From contig DASYXI010000040.1 in assembly GCA_035934995.1 (NCBI GenBank), positions 62,001-126,000 of the forward strand: a stretch of 64,000 bases of DNA, read 5' to 3'. Shown here one piece after another: positions 45,361 to 55,171 of this stretch. The notes beneath the pieces were generated by a model. The model worked only from the letters and a program-made list of their open reading frames with translations. It ran no database searches and was not told the DNA's origin. A program made the position numbers and the translations under genes. Source of the DNA: REEB95 sp035934995. GTDB lineage: Bacteria; Pseudomonadota; Alphaproteobacteria; ATCC43930; CGMCC-115725. How positions within the stretch are numbered: position 1 is the first letter of the stretch; the number at the start of each line of letters is the position of its first letter.

Positions 45361-45753
45361 ATGATGAAGCCAGTGTTGCTGTTTACCGCAGCTTCAGCCG
45401 CTCTAATTCTTCCCAGCCTGACTCTCGGAGCTGAGCCTTATGACGGCTCATGGAATGGAACGATTGAAGGTGGTGGCGGAAAATGTCCGCCCGCACAGTT
45501 CGTCATGCAAATAAAGGGGACCGCCGCTCATCTAAAGTTAGAGGTGGGCGCCAGACCTATCGTGTTTGAGGCTAGTGTCTCTGCGGATGGCGCGGTCACG
45601 GGCTCATATGACCGCTTTGATCATACGATTTATGGGAACATTTCCGGAAGAATTACCGGGGACGATTTCGCCGGAAGATACGAATCATTCTTCCAGCCTA
45701 AACAGGCGAGCTGCGTTCGAAACCTGACCGCCAAGCGTTCTCGGCCCAACTAA
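45361..45753 (+). CDS. Exported hypothetical beta-rich protein
   Basis: 130 residues; ATG 45361 with GGGGGAAG upstream. A clear signal peptide (F-T-A-A-S-A-A-L-I-L-P-S-L-T-L-G-A, cut near 23). The mature part reads like a small lipocalin-like or beta-sandwich fold: Y-D-G-S-W-N-G-T-I-E, then I-Y-G-N-I-S-G-R-I-T-G-D-D-F-A-G-R-Y. Two Cys (in K-C-P-P and S-C-V) could pair. Unknown role. Confidence 0.72.
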   Translation: MMKPVLLFTAASAALILPSLTLGAEPYDGSWNGTIEGGGGKCPPAQFVMQIKGTAAHLKLEVGARPIVFEASVSADGAVTGSYDRFDHTIYGNISGRITGDDFAGRYESFFQPKQASCVRNLTAKRSRPN

Positions 45754-45902
45754 GACCGTTTCATCACTCATCGAGCCTGGGTGCGGCCTGCACGGCACCA
45801 GTTCGCGCTGTGGAAAGAGGCCAAAACGGGTTATCGACGCGCGGGTTATTCGCACGGCCGAAATGGCATAAGCGACTTATGGCCTATTTTATAGGGTTAA
45901 TC

Positions 45903-45977
45903 TGGTGCCGACGCGTGGGTTCGAACCGCGGACCTGCTGATTACGAATCAATTGCTCTACCGCTGAGCTATGTCGGC
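45903..45977 (-). tRNA. tRNA-Thr (anticodon CGT), possibly decaying
   Basis: 75 nt with CCA encoded; anticodon loop TTCGTAA gives CGT. D-arm is perfect. Three stems have a mismatch: 7-66 (A.C), 27-43 (A.C) and 51-63 (C.A), where usual alphaproteobacterial sequences pair. It may still fold, or it may be a decaying copy within mobile DNA. Degraded 3' halves occur at 41628 and 50720. Confidence 0.75.
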
Positions 45978-46358
45978 ATCCATGGACCGCAAGGCGGCCG
46001 AACCTACAACCGCGTGGCGCGGGGCGTCCATCGACTGCACGAGCCTATGCCTTGGGTTCGCGCCCTCTGCCTATCTGATTCTCATCGTAACGGATGGTGC
46101 CGGCGCTGGCTATCCGCGGAGCACTTCGAGCCGAATAGATGGTGTACGGCGCATAGCGCGCAGCTCAGCCAACGTCCTCGCCGCGTGATCAGGCGGCCAG
46201 CCACCGTATCGGCAAAGTGGCATACTCCGCTCCAGAGATGTCGCATGGCCGAGGGATGAACGCGCCTCCGAGCCCCCGCTGGCTCCGGGGCCTGTCCGGT
46301 TGTATCCTTGTGCGCACAAGGGGACGCGTAAGCCCCGGGCCTGGGGAGGGATCGACCT
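45978..46358. other. Upstream region of the ABC transporter operon
   Basis: About 380 bp without a convincing gene. It holds the 16-bp palindrome at 46306-46321 and a GGGGAGGG ribosome site before the ATG at 46359. No regulator gene is adjacent. Confidence 0.5.
46306..46321. promoter_or_regulatory. Perfect 16-bp palindromic operator candidate
   Basis: CCTTGTGCGCACAAGG is fully self-complementary and lies 37 bp upstream of the first ABC transporter gene, where a repressor would block transcription. The inverted symmetry with a CG centre is like LacI- or GntR-type sites, but no such regulator is encoded in the window. Confidence 0.55.
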
Positions 46359-47429
<1,071 letters not shown>

Positions 47430-47453
47430 ATCCACGCAAACAGGGAGGTACGT

Positions 47454-48770
47454 ATGAATGATTTGACCCGACGTGACGTCCTCAAAGCCGGCGTGGCGAC
47501 AACCGCCGCGGTGGCTGGAGCCGGATTAATGCCGGAAGCTGCACACGCGGCCTGGACCAACCAGCCCGAGCCCAACGCCTCACTCCGCGTTCTGCGGTGG
47601 AAGCAGTTCGTCGAGGGCGACATTATCAGCTTCACGGCAAGTACGAAGAAATTCACCGAGAAGACCGGCATCAAGGTCCGGGTCGATACCGAAAGCTGGG
47701 AAGACGTGCGGCCGAAGGCGGCCGTGGCCGCCAACGTCGGCGCCGGCCCGGACATCATCATCGACACCAACGACGATCCGTTCAAATTCCCGGAGAAGCT
47801 TGTCGACCTGACCGATCTCGCCGACTACCTCGGCGGCAAGTACGGCGGCTGGTACGATACCTGCCGCCAATACGGCATGCACAACAAGCGCTGGATCACG
47901 CTGCCCCAGGGGGTCAACGTCTCATGCATCAATTATCGCATCAGCGCGATCCAAAAGGCAGGCTTCGAGAAAATCCCCGAAGATCTGCCAAGTTTCCTTA
48001 AGCTCTGCCAGAAACTAAAGGGCACGCCAACGCCGGCGGGTTTCGCCTTGGGCCATGCCTCTGGTGACGCCAACAACTGGACGCATTGGTGCCTGTGGAC
48101 GTACGGCGGCATGGTGGTCGATCCCAAGAGCAACGTCGTCCTCGACTCGCCGGAAACCGTGGCGTCGCTGGAATACGCCAAGCAGCTCGCCGATACCTTC
48201 GTGCCGGGCACGCTGTCCTGGCTTGATCCCAGCAATAACAAGGCGTTCCTGGCCGGCGAACTCGGTCTGACCGGCAACGGCATCTCGATTTACACCGTCG
48301 CCAAGAACTCGTCCGATCCGGCGCTCAAGGCGATCGCCGTTGATATGGACCACGCGCGTTATCCGATCGGGCCGGTGAAAAAGTTCACCGAGCAGAACCT
48401 GACCTTGTCCGCCTATATCTTCAAATATTCCAAGTATCCGCGCGCGGCGAAGGAATACCTCCGTTTCATGTGGGAGGCAGATCAGTATAACGACTGGCTG
48501 CAAGCCTCGAATGGCTACATCTCGCAACCGCTCAAGGCCTACGCCAAGAATCCGGTATGGACGGCCGATCCCAAAGCGACGCCGTTCCGTGATGGCGCCG
48601 ATCGTATCTTGGTCAATGGCTACGCGGGCCCACTCGGCTATGCCTCCGCGGCGGTGATGGGCGACTTCATTGTCGTCGATATGTTCGCCGAGGCCTGCTC
48701 GGGTACACAGACACCCAAGGCGGCCGCGACACGCGCGGCCGAACGCGCGAAGCGTTACTACCAAGTATAA
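47454..48770 (+). CDS. ABC transporter substrate-binding protein with Tat-type signal
   Basis: 438 residues, solute-binding family 1. The N-terminus has T-R-R-D-V-L-K (R6-R7) followed by a hydrophobic A/V-rich core and an A-H-A-A cleavage region near 33, a twin-arginine export signal. The mature part has V-G-A-G-P-D-I-I and Y-G-G-M-V-V-D-P as in sugar-binding proteins. The ligand is not readable from sequence; the system is complete and adjacent. Confidence 0.92.
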   Translation: MNDLTRRDVLKAGVATTAAVAGAGLMPEAAHAAWTNQPEPNASLRVLRWKQFVEGDIISFTASTKKFTEKTGIKVRVDTESWEDVRPKAAVAANVGAGPDIIIDTNDDPFKFPEKLVDLTDLADYLGGKYGGWYDTCRQYGMHNKRWITLPQGVNVSCINYRISAIQKAGFEKIPEDLPSFLKLCQKLKGTPTPAGFALGHASGDANNWTHWCLWTYGGMVVDPKSNVVLDSPETVASLEYAKQLADTFVPGTLSWLDPSNNKAFLAGELGLTGNGISIYTVAKNSSDPALKAIAVDMDHARYPIGPVKKFTEQNLTLSAYIFKYSKYPRAAKEYLRFMWEADQYNDWLQASNGYISQPLKAYAKNPVWTADPKATPFRDGADRILVNGYAGPLGYASAAVMGDFIVVDMFAEACSGTQTPKAAATRAAERAKRYYQV

Positions 48771-48814
48771 GGTGATAGGGGCGGTGCCGCCTAAGCGGCG
48801 CCGCTCCCTCTGTC

Positions 48815-49756
48815 ATGGCTGTCGAAGCGCATAATCTGAACCGGCCAGCCGCACGTACGGGCCGGCAATGGCGAAATAACCGCGATTGTCTGGGCGCGCT
48901 GTTCATGATGCCAGCGGCGGCCATTCTGTTGGTATTTCTGGCCTATCCACTTGGTCTCGGATTCTGGCTCGGCCTGACCGACGCCAAGATCGGCGAGGCT
49001 GGCCATTTCATTGGCCTGGGCAATTTCGTTTCGCTGGCCCACGACGCGGTGTTCTGGCTCGTTGTCTTCAACACGACCTTTTACACCGTCGTCGCGAGCG
49101 TCGTGAAATTTGCTTTGGGGCTTTACTTGGCACTGCTTCTGAATGAACGTTTGCCGTTCAAATCGTTGTTGCGCGCTTTCGTGCTGTTGCCGTTCGTGGT
49201 GCCGACGGTGCTGTCGGCCATCGCTTTCTGGTGGATCTATGATTCGCAGTTCTCGATCATCTCGTGGGTCCTGATCCACATCGGCCTCATTCACCGCTAC
49301 ATCGATTTTCTCGGCGACCCATGGAATGCGCGCTGGGCGGTGATCGCCGCCAACATCTGGCGCGGCATCCCTTTCGTCGCGATCACGTTGCTGGCGGGAT
49401 TGCAGACGATTTCGCCGTCGCTCTACGAAGCGGCAACGCTCGATGGCGCTACCGCGTGGCAGCGGTTCCGCCACATCACGTTGCCGCTGCTGACACCGAT
49501 CATTGCCGTGGTAATGACGTTTTCGGTGTTGCTGACCTTCACCGACTTCCAGCTGATCTACACCATCACCGGTGGTGGCCCGATCAACGCCACGCATTTG
49601 ATGGCGACGCTGTCGTTCCAGCGCGCGATCACCGGCGGCTATCTGGGCGAAGGTGCGGCGATCGCCGACGCGATGGTGCCGTTTCTGCTGGCCGCGATCC
49701 TGTTTAGCTATTTCGGACTGCAACGCCGCCGCTGGCAACAGGGGGGTGCGGATTGA
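48815..49756 (+). CDS. ABC transporter permease (MalF/UgpA-like)
   Basis: 313 residues with six membrane helices and the EAA loop E-A-A-T-L-D-G-A-T-A-W-Q-R-F-R-H-I-T-L-P near 205-225, which contacts the ATPase. The long cytoplasmic start is basic. It follows the binding protein by 44 bp. The stop overlaps the start of the next permease. Confidence 0.92.
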   Translation: MAVEAHNLNRPAARTGRQWRNNRDCLGALFMMPAAAILLVFLAYPLGLGFWLGLTDAKIGEAGHFIGLGNFVSLAHDAVFWLVVFNTTFYTVVASVVKFALGLYLALLLNERLPFKSLLRAFVLLPFVVPTVLSAIAFWWIYDSQFSIISWVLIHIGLIHRYIDFLGDPWNARWAVIAANIWRGIPFVAITLLAGLQTISPSLYEAATLDGATAWQRFRHITLPLLTPIIAVVMTFSVLLTFTDFQLIYTITGGGPINATHLMATLSFQRAITGGYLGEGAAIADAMVPFLLAAILFSYFGLQRRRWQQGGAD

Positions 49757-50646
49757 CCACCGTGCCTGACATGGCGCGCCGCGCCGATCGCGCACCGTCC
49801 CGGCGTTACGCTGGAATCTGGCCGCGGCGCCTTGTCACTCTCTATTTGCCGCTTGGCGTCTTGCTCTTCGTACTGCTATTTCCGTTCTATTGGATGGTCG
49901 TCACCACCTTCAAACCGGACACCGAGCTTTACGACTACGCCCATTTCAACCCGTTCTGGGTCGTGCATCCAACGCTTGAGCACATCGACAAACTGCTGTT
50001 CCAGACCGGCTTTCCCAATTGGGTGGTCAATACGCTGCTCATTTCGGTAAGTTCGACGTTCATCTCACTGTTCTCGAGCGTTTGTGCCGCCTATGCGATC
50101 GAGCGCCTGCGCTACAGGGGTTCGCAGTATGTCGGCATGGCGATCTTCCTCGCCTACCTCGTGCCGCCGAGCATCCTGTTCATCCCGTTGGTCGCGATGG
50201 TGTTCCGGCTTGGATTGTTCGATAGCGACTGGTCGTTGATTCTCACCTATCCGACTTTCCTCGTGCCGTTCTGCACTTGGTTGCTAATGGGTTATTTCCG
50301 CACTATCCCGTACGAGTTGGAGGAATGTGCGCTAATCGACGGCGCGTCGCGCCTGCAAATTTTGCTGAAGATCACGTTGCCGTTGGCTGTACCAGGGCTA
50401 ATCTCCGCAGGCATATTTGCATTTACCCTGTCGTGGAACGAATTCATCTATGCCCTGACGTTCATCTCCTCGTCGGAGAACAAGACAATACCTGTCGGCG
50501 CCATCACCGAGCTGGTCGAAGGCGACGTCTATCACTGGGGGTCGCTGATGGCCGCGGCCTTGCTAGGCTCGGTGCCAGTGGTGCTGCTCTATTCGTTCTT
50601 CGTCGATTATTACGTCTCGAGTCTGACCGGCGCTGTTAAAGAATAG
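49753..50646 (+). CDS. ABC transporter permease (MalG/UgpE-like)
   Basis: 297 residues from a TTG that overlaps the preceding stop (TTGA), with a GGGGGG stretch upstream; a GTG at 49762 and an ATG at 49771 are alternatives. Six membrane helices and the EAA loop E-E-C-A-L-I-D-G-A-S-R-L-Q-I-L-L-K-I-T-L-P. Last gene of the operon. No catabolic gene follows, so the substrate is open. Confidence 0.9.
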   Translation: MTTVPDMARRADRAPSRRYAGIWPRRLVTLYLPLGVLLFVLLFPFYWMVVTTFKPDTELYDYAHFNPFWVVHPTLEHIDKLLFQTGFPNWVVNTLLISVSSTFISLFSSVCAAYAIERLRYRGSQYVGMAIFLAYLVPPSILFIPLVAMVFRLGLFDSDWSLILTYPTFLVPFCTWLLMGYFRTIPYELEECALIDGASRLQILLKITLPLAVPGLISAGIFAFTLSWNEFIYALTFISSSENKTIPVGAITELVEGDVYHWGSLMAAALLGSVPVVLLYSFFVDYYVSSLTGAVKE

Positions 50647-50719
50647 TGCTCGGCGCCGCGACCTCGGGCGATGCAGTCGCACGGTTCTCTAAATTTTCCC
50701 TGTTTGGTTTCGGGAAATC

Positions 50720-50770
50720 TGATGCCGTCACGCGTGTTCTAACCGAGGACCTGCTGATTACGAAACACTT
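50720..50770 (-). repeat. Degraded 3' half of a tRNA-Thr(CGT), second scar
   Basis: The plus strand TGATGCCG...ACGCGTG...GAGGACCTGCTGATTACGAA (51 bp) aligns with 45903-45948 of the tRNA-Thr gene, same orientation, with a few changes and a small insertion; CCA is mutated. Only the 3' half is present. The ABC operon lies between this and the 45.9-kb tRNA. Confidence 0.65.
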
Positions 50771-50932
50771 GGGATATCGAAAACACCGCAGAAATCCTCA
50801 CGCATTTAGTCCCGAGCTGGCCACAGTCATCCACGGTTCTCCGCGGTTGTACAGGAGTGGTGATCTGCCTGATCTGCCCCCATTGAAGTGGTCCTCCCTG
50901 AAGTATGGTTTTGACCGAGGAGGATGGGGTCG

Positions 50933-51211
50933 ATGGCAAGGAAACGACACACGACAGACGAGATCGTGACGAAGCTGCGGCAGGTGGATGTGCTGACGGC
51001 GCAAGGTCAACCGGTTGCGGAAGCGATCCGGACGATCGGCGTGGCGGAGGTTACCTAGTACCGCTGGCGGCAAGAGTACGGTGGTCTGAAGGGTAACCAG
51101 GTGAAGCGGCTGAAGGAGCTGGAGACGGAGAATGCGCGGCTGCGCAAGGCGGTTTCTGATCTGACGCTCGACAAGCTGATCCTGCAAGAGGCTGCCAAGG
51201 GAAACTTCTGA
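50933..51211 (+). pseudogene. IS3 orfA with an in-frame amber codon
   Basis: HTH/leucine-zipper part of the transposase (93 codons). ATG 50933 has GAGGAGG upstream. The frame R-T-I-G-V-A-E-V-T is followed by TAG (51057-51059), then Y-R-W-R-Q-E-Y-G-G-L-K. The family has a sense codon here (usually Tyr), so this is a nonsense change. The zipper-like end L-K-E-L-E-T-E-N-A-R-L-R-K-A is intact. The OrfAB fusion would also be lost. Confidence 0.8.
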
Positions 51212-51234
51212 GCCCCGCCCGCCGCCGGGCGTGT

Positions 51235-52074
51235 GTGGGGCATGTCATGACGGAACTGGGCGTGTCGGAGAGGCAGGCCTGCCTTGTATTAGGCCAGCAC
51301 CGATCGACCCAGCGTAAAGCACCGGCGATGCCGGACGCTGAAGCGGCGCTGACAGCCGCCATCATCGAGCTTGCCTGCCGTTATGGCCGGTATGGCTACC
51401 GTCGGATCACGGCGTTGCTGCAAGCCGATGGCTGGCGGGTGAACCACAAACGGGTTGAGCGGATCTGGCGACGGGAGGGGCTGAAGGTGCCGCAGAAACA
51501 GCCCAAACGCGGGCGTCTCTGGCTCAATGACGGGTCCTGCATTCGCCTCAGGCCGGAGCAATCCAATCATGTCTGGTCCTATGACTTCGTCGCTGATCGC
51601 ACCCATGATGGCAGGGCATTTAGGATGCTGTGCATCATCGATGAGTTCACCCGGGAGAGCCTGGCGATCCAGGTGGCACGCAACCTCAAGGCGACCGACG
51701 TGATCGATACCCTGTCGGATCTATTCATTCTGCGCGGCATCCCCGCTTACATCCGATCGGATAATGGTCCTGAGTTCGTAGCCCAAGCGCTGCGGGACTG
51801 GATCGCGGCTGTCGGTGCCAAGACCGCCTACATCGAACCCGGCAGCCCCTGGGAGAATGGCTACTGCGAATCCTTCAACGGCAAGCTGCGCGACGAGCTG
51901 CTTAATGGGGAGGTCTTCTACATGCTTGAGGAGGCCAGGGTCGTCATCGAAGCTTGGCGACGGCACTACAATACCCGGCGTCCGCATTCCTCACTGGGAT
52001 ACAGACCGCCCGCGCCAGAGGTCATCACTTCGCCGCGCTCACCCCCGATGGCACCAATGCATCGACTAAACTAA
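51235..52074 (+). CDS. IS3-family transposase OrfB (DDE integrase)
   Basis: 279 residues from the GTG at 51235; in IS3 elements it is normally made as an OrfAB fusion by -1 frameshifting, and the frame is open upstream into the end of orfA. HTH-like start, then an rve domain with D117 (S-Y-D-F), D176 (S-D-N-G-P-E-F) and E212 (C-E-S-F-N-G-K-L-R-D-E). Catalytically complete; movement may be impaired by the orfA stop. Confidence 0.9.
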   Translation: MGHVMTELGVSERQACLVLGQHRSTQRKAPAMPDAEAALTAAIIELACRYGRYGYRRITALLQADGWRVNHKRVERIWRREGLKVPQKQPKRGRLWLNDGSCIRLRPEQSNHVWSYDFVADRTHDGRAFRMLCIIDEFTRESLAIQVARNLKATDVIDTLSDLFILRGIPAYIRSDNGPEFVAQALRDWIAAVGAKTAYIEPGSPWENGYCESFNGKLRDELLNGEVFYMLEEARVVIEAWRRHYNTRRPHSSLGYRPPAPEVITSPRSPPMAPMHRLN

Positions 52075-52208
52075 CATTCAACCTGGACCACTCACTGGGG
52101 GCTGGTCAGTTCCTTAATTGTTGCAACGTACCAACGTACCATGGTTCATTGGCTCGTCGGGCCGGAGCGTTTACCGAAGCCCTGAACGATAGCGGAACGG
52201 CAACCGCC

Positions 52209-53390
52209 ATGCCGACCGAAGTACGACGCATCATCTTTTCAAACAGCGAACTTTACGCGGCCCTCAATCGACATTTAGCCGCAAGCGGTTCTGGCCTGCC
52301 AGCTGGGGCGATTACCCAGGTCCGGGGCGACGCACCCCGTGACCTCATCAAGATCGACGTTGAAACAACCAAAGACGACAAGGCCGCGACCCTGGAATTT
52401 CCGACCACGCAGGTCGGCGAGGCACTCATTGAGCACTGCCTCGCAAACCAAATCCCTTTACCGCGGGCCTTCGCCAAATCGCTCATTGTGACGGACGCCA
52501 AGGTCGCACTTGAGATAACCAATGCCGCCGGCGGCATGGTCGTGGAGGCGACGATTTGGGGGTCGCTTCGGCGCCGCTTGATTGAGACGCTCGCTTTGCT
52601 TCGAGGCAGGAGGTGGAGCCTGGTTCGAGCGAGCGTCTACGGTCTGACTTTCCAGATCGTCGTGCTCTGGCTGTTGGATCGGGCCTGGGGAGTCCATCAA
52701 TGGGGGCGGGTCACCTTCGACCTGGACTCGGGCACGTGGGAAGGGATGGTGCTGGCGATTTTGGCGTTACTCCCGGCGCCATCATTGTTTGTCATCGGAG
52801 CGTGGGTTCGGAATGCAATCGTCAAACGCGTCAAACGGCCATTCCAGTATTCTCCGAAGGCTCTGGATTTTAAGCAACATTCCGAAGCGTGGCCATTGTC
52901 TGCGGTGTTTTTCGCGCTGGCGCTCACATTCCCGATCGCAGTCCTGGGCGGGCCCCTGGCGGTTTCACAATTCGAGCAAGTCTTGCAGGCGCAGCGCTCG
53001 ACGCCGAGCGTAGCGCCCTCAAGCCCAGCGCCGGGGGGCGCATTCTCACTATCTCCATCCTCGCAATCTGGCCCCTTGGCGGAGCCAGATCCCTTCGGCA
53101 ACCGGCTCGGCGCCCGCCGTTCTACAGATTCTGGACCAACGCTTCCCACGCTGCTGGTGCAAAAAGGTACGATCACGCTCCGAGACTCATCGCCAGTCGA
53201 GGTAACGTTTCCGAAGCGATTTGCTGACTCACCAAACGTGGTCATTGCGACAGCGGGAAACTCGTCCAAAGGGGCCTTGCCTCACGTCGAGAACGTCACG
53301 CCGACGTCGTTTATAGTTCGCCGAGCGAGCGGCGCGGGAGATTCACAAACCGAATTTGAATGGATCGCCCAAGGTCCTTCTCCCGAATAA
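52209..53390 (+). CDS. Membrane protein with a C-terminal H-type-lectin-like domain
   Basis: 393 residues from ATG 52209. The N-terminal ~130 residues are soluble (an E-F-P-T-T-Q-V-G-E-A-L-I-E-H stretch). Three membrane helices at about 141-160, 179-199 and 230-252. A Pro/Ser-rich linker (260-310) leads to a beta domain at 315-388 with V-E-V-T-F-P-K-R-F-A-D-S-P-N-V-V-I, N-V-T-P-T-S-F-I-V and a final W, resembling H-type lectins. With three helices the two ends are on opposite sides. Function unknown; starts 101 bp after the IS. Confidence 0.65.
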   Translation: MPTEVRRIIFSNSELYAALNRHLAASGSGLPAGAITQVRGDAPRDLIKIDVETTKDDKAATLEFPTTQVGEALIEHCLANQIPLPRAFAKSLIVTDAKVALEITNAAGGMVVEATIWGSLRRRLIETLALLRGRRWSLVRASVYGLTFQIVVLWLLDRAWGVHQWGRVTFDLDSGTWEGMVLAILALLPAPSLFVIGAWVRNAIVKRVKRPFQYSPKALDFKQHSEAWPLSAVFFALALTFPIAVLGGPLAVSQFEQVLQAQRSTPSVAPSSPAPGGAFSLSPSSQSGPLAEPDPFGNRLGARRSTDSGPTLPTLLVQKGTITLRDSSPVEVTFPKRFADSPNVVIATAGNSSKGALPHVENVTPTSFIVRRASGAGDSQTEFEWIAQGPSPE

Positions 53391-53660
53391 TGATTGGCCA
53401 AGGCTAGCGGCCATAAGGTCGCGACCCTTCAACACCCCAGCTGGGTCAATATGCTGGTCGGCTGGATGCCGTTTCCGGGTAGTGGATCAGTTTGTCAATA
53501 GAATCGTAACCAACGCGGTCAGCGTTAGCACGCCGCTGCCAATGGCGCTGCTTGAAAGCATTGACTGTATCTTCGGTACATATTCCTGTATGCGTGTCAT
53601 CCGGCCGCGGCTTGGCGTTGAATTGAGCTCGTTTGGCGTTAGGGATTTGGCTCGAATTAC

Positions 53661-54191
53661 ATGGCGTTTGCGGACTTCTTGGCGGCCATCGAAGCGCCCA
53701 ACTTGCGTGAGGTCGCCACTCATTGGAACGATGCGCGCGGCACAAAACGAATGCCCCGCTGGGAAGACATCGATCCGGCCAAAATCGCTCCGCATCTCTC
53801 AATCATCTGGGCCTGGAAATACGAGAGAGAGACGGACACTTTTATTGGCAGGCTTGCGGGCGACGCGATTATCGAAGCGCATCGGGGCCACTTGCGCGGC
53901 AAGCGCATGCAGGACTTTTTCGCTGGCGACCAATACGCGGAAATTTTTAGCAGGAACCGGCGCGTCGTAACCGAGCCGGCTTTTGCTCGCGAAACCGGAC
54001 AGGTCTTCTCCAACGTGAGGCGATACGGCCTCGGCGAGAGAATCATCATGCCGCTTGCCACAGACGGCGCTCAAGGTGACGGCATCTTGGGAGCCACGAT
54101 CTATTCCATCAATCAATCAGCGCCGCCACCCAGCGGGCAAGTGAAGCGGCCTGAAATGGCGCTGCGGACTTATTTTTTTGCGCTGGATTGA
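53661..54191 (+). CDS. PAS_5-family sensor-domain protein
   Basis: 176 residues. The W-x7-K-R-M-P-R-W-E-D-I-D-P-A-K-I-A-P-H-L start, R-L-A-G-D-A-I-I-E and G-L-G-E-R-I-I-M-P-L match the PAS_5 type of single-domain proteins common in Alphaproteobacteria. No kinase or output domain is attached, and no partner is adjacent, so a stand-alone signal protein is likely. Confidence 0.75.
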   Translation: MAFADFLAAIEAPNLREVATHWNDARGTKRMPRWEDIDPAKIAPHLSIIWAWKYERETDTFIGRLAGDAIIEAHRGHLRGKRMQDFFAGDQYAEIFSRNRRVVTEPAFARETGQVFSNVRRYGLGERIIMPLATDGAQGDGILGATIYSINQSAPPPSGQVKRPEMALRTYFFALD

Positions 54192-54420
54192 GCAACTCGC
54201 CGTCCCAATCGTAGATAAAAGACGAATTAGGTACGAGTGCGGAGCATACGCCGATCGTAGCCGCAGCCAGCCTCCCCTTCGATCCGTGCCGAAGCCCTTA
54301 GCGCCATGCTGCGGTGCCCAACGTATGGCTTGACGGCATTTTGCGATCGGGGTCCAATAATGGTTAACTCGACTAATGGTTAACAGTGAGTCCGATCGGG
54401 GGTGCGAGAGGGACCAGCCA

Positions 54421-54687
54421 ATGGAAGGCAACGTCATTTCGCTTCGGACGCGCCGGGCGCAACCGGCGGCCGAGCGCCGGGCCAACATTCAGTTTGCGAG
54501 AGTTCAGGCGAGATCAGCGCCGCAGTCAGTGGCAATCAGTAACGATCTCGTCCGCCTAACGAAAGCGCTGGTTGTTCGACTGCGCGATGGGCGGTTCAAC
54601 CAAAGGGCAACGGTATATCGGGAACTCGACGCCATCGCGCGCGCAATCGAGCGCGCGGCGGGAGTTACTCCCGGTACTTGGGTTTAA
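54421..54687 (+). CDS. Hypothetical small basic protein
   Basis: 88 residues from ATG 54421; an upstream ATG at 54376 has no better ribosome site. Arg-rich first half (R-T-R-R-A-Q-P-A-A-E-R-R-A) and a helical C-terminal half (L-V-R-L-T-K-A-L-V-V-R-L-R-D-G-R-F). Not recognised. Confidence 0.5.
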   Translation: MEGNVISLRTRRAQPAAERRANIQFARVQARSAPQSVAISNDLVRLTKALVVRLRDGRFNQRATVYRELDAIARAIERAAGVTPGTWV

Positions 54688-54752
54688 CAACCAGTCCGCG
54701 CGCTTTCACCAGTACGATGGGCAGTGGCGCCTCGTTGCGTGTCACCCCTCGT

Positions 54753-54869
54753 TCAACGACGGTGTCGCCGTTGATGGCCACGGCGCCTCCATATCCACAT
54801 GAGGACCGCCACTTCTACCAATGCCATCGCCAGCAGCAAGACTGCTAACAGCTTGAGCATACCAATCAC
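54753..54869 (-). CDS. Micro-protein with one membrane helix (copy 1)
   Basis: 38 residues, too short for routine gene finding. GTG at 54869 or ATG at 54860. Hydrophobic L-K-L-L-A-V-L-L-L-A-M-A-L-V-E-V-A-V-L, then M-W-I-W-R-R-R and an Arg/His tail. It is worth listing because a homologous stretch, same order and same tail, occurs at 60832-60945. Likely an inner-membrane micro-protein with a basic cytoplasmic tail. Confidence 0.45.
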   Translation of the reverse strand: MIGMLKLLAVLLLAMALVEVAVLMWIWRRRGHQRRHRR

Positions 54870-54967
54870 GGCCCTAGCCACGCCTTCAACACAGCTCCGG
54901 CGCAGGGCATAGTACGAGCCTTGCACGACTCGCCATCCGGGACAATCTTAGGGCCTGGGGCAAGCCG

Positions 54968-55171
54968 ATGACGGAAGAGGTCGACATATGGCGTGCGGCT
55001 GACCTGCTAGTGAAACGGCACGGCGCCGATGCTGCCATGGTCGCTGCCCAACGCGCTGATGAGTGCATCGCCCGGGGCGATGTGGATGGCGAAATGATTT
55101 GGTAGCGCATTCTCGCTTCGATCCTTGAACTACAACGAACGAAGCCAGCCCCCTGCGAGCGGCCTAACTGA
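54968..55171 (+). pseudogene. Small repeated-family protein, copy C, with in-frame amber
   Basis: M-T-E-E-V-D-I-W-R-A-A-D-L-L-V-K-R-H-G-A, A-A-M-V-A-A-Q-R-A, G-D-V-D-G-E-M-I-W, then TAG at 55103-55105, then R-I-L-A-S-I-L-E-L-Q-R-T-K in the same frame to TGA at 55169. The TAG falls after the Trp, where copy D has Lys and copy B His. Same frame on both sides, so a point nonsense change or, less likely, readthrough. Confidence 0.75.

Larger units (their letters stand above)
50870..52108 (+). mobile_element. IS3-family insertion sequence (IS407-like)
   Basis: About 1.24 kb. Ends TGATCTGCCCCCATTGAAG and the inverse TGACCAGCCCCCAGTGAG are imperfect inverted repeats of some 25 bp. Contains orfA (interrupted) and an intact orfB with DDE residues. 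I find no matching target duplication at the flanks. A 9-bp tandem TGATCTGCC occurs at the left end (50861-50878). Confidence 0.85.

Noticed and set aside
53487..53600. 37-codon minus-strand frame with a hydrophobic end
   Set aside because: One helix-like stretch but no ribosome site and no second copy to support it.
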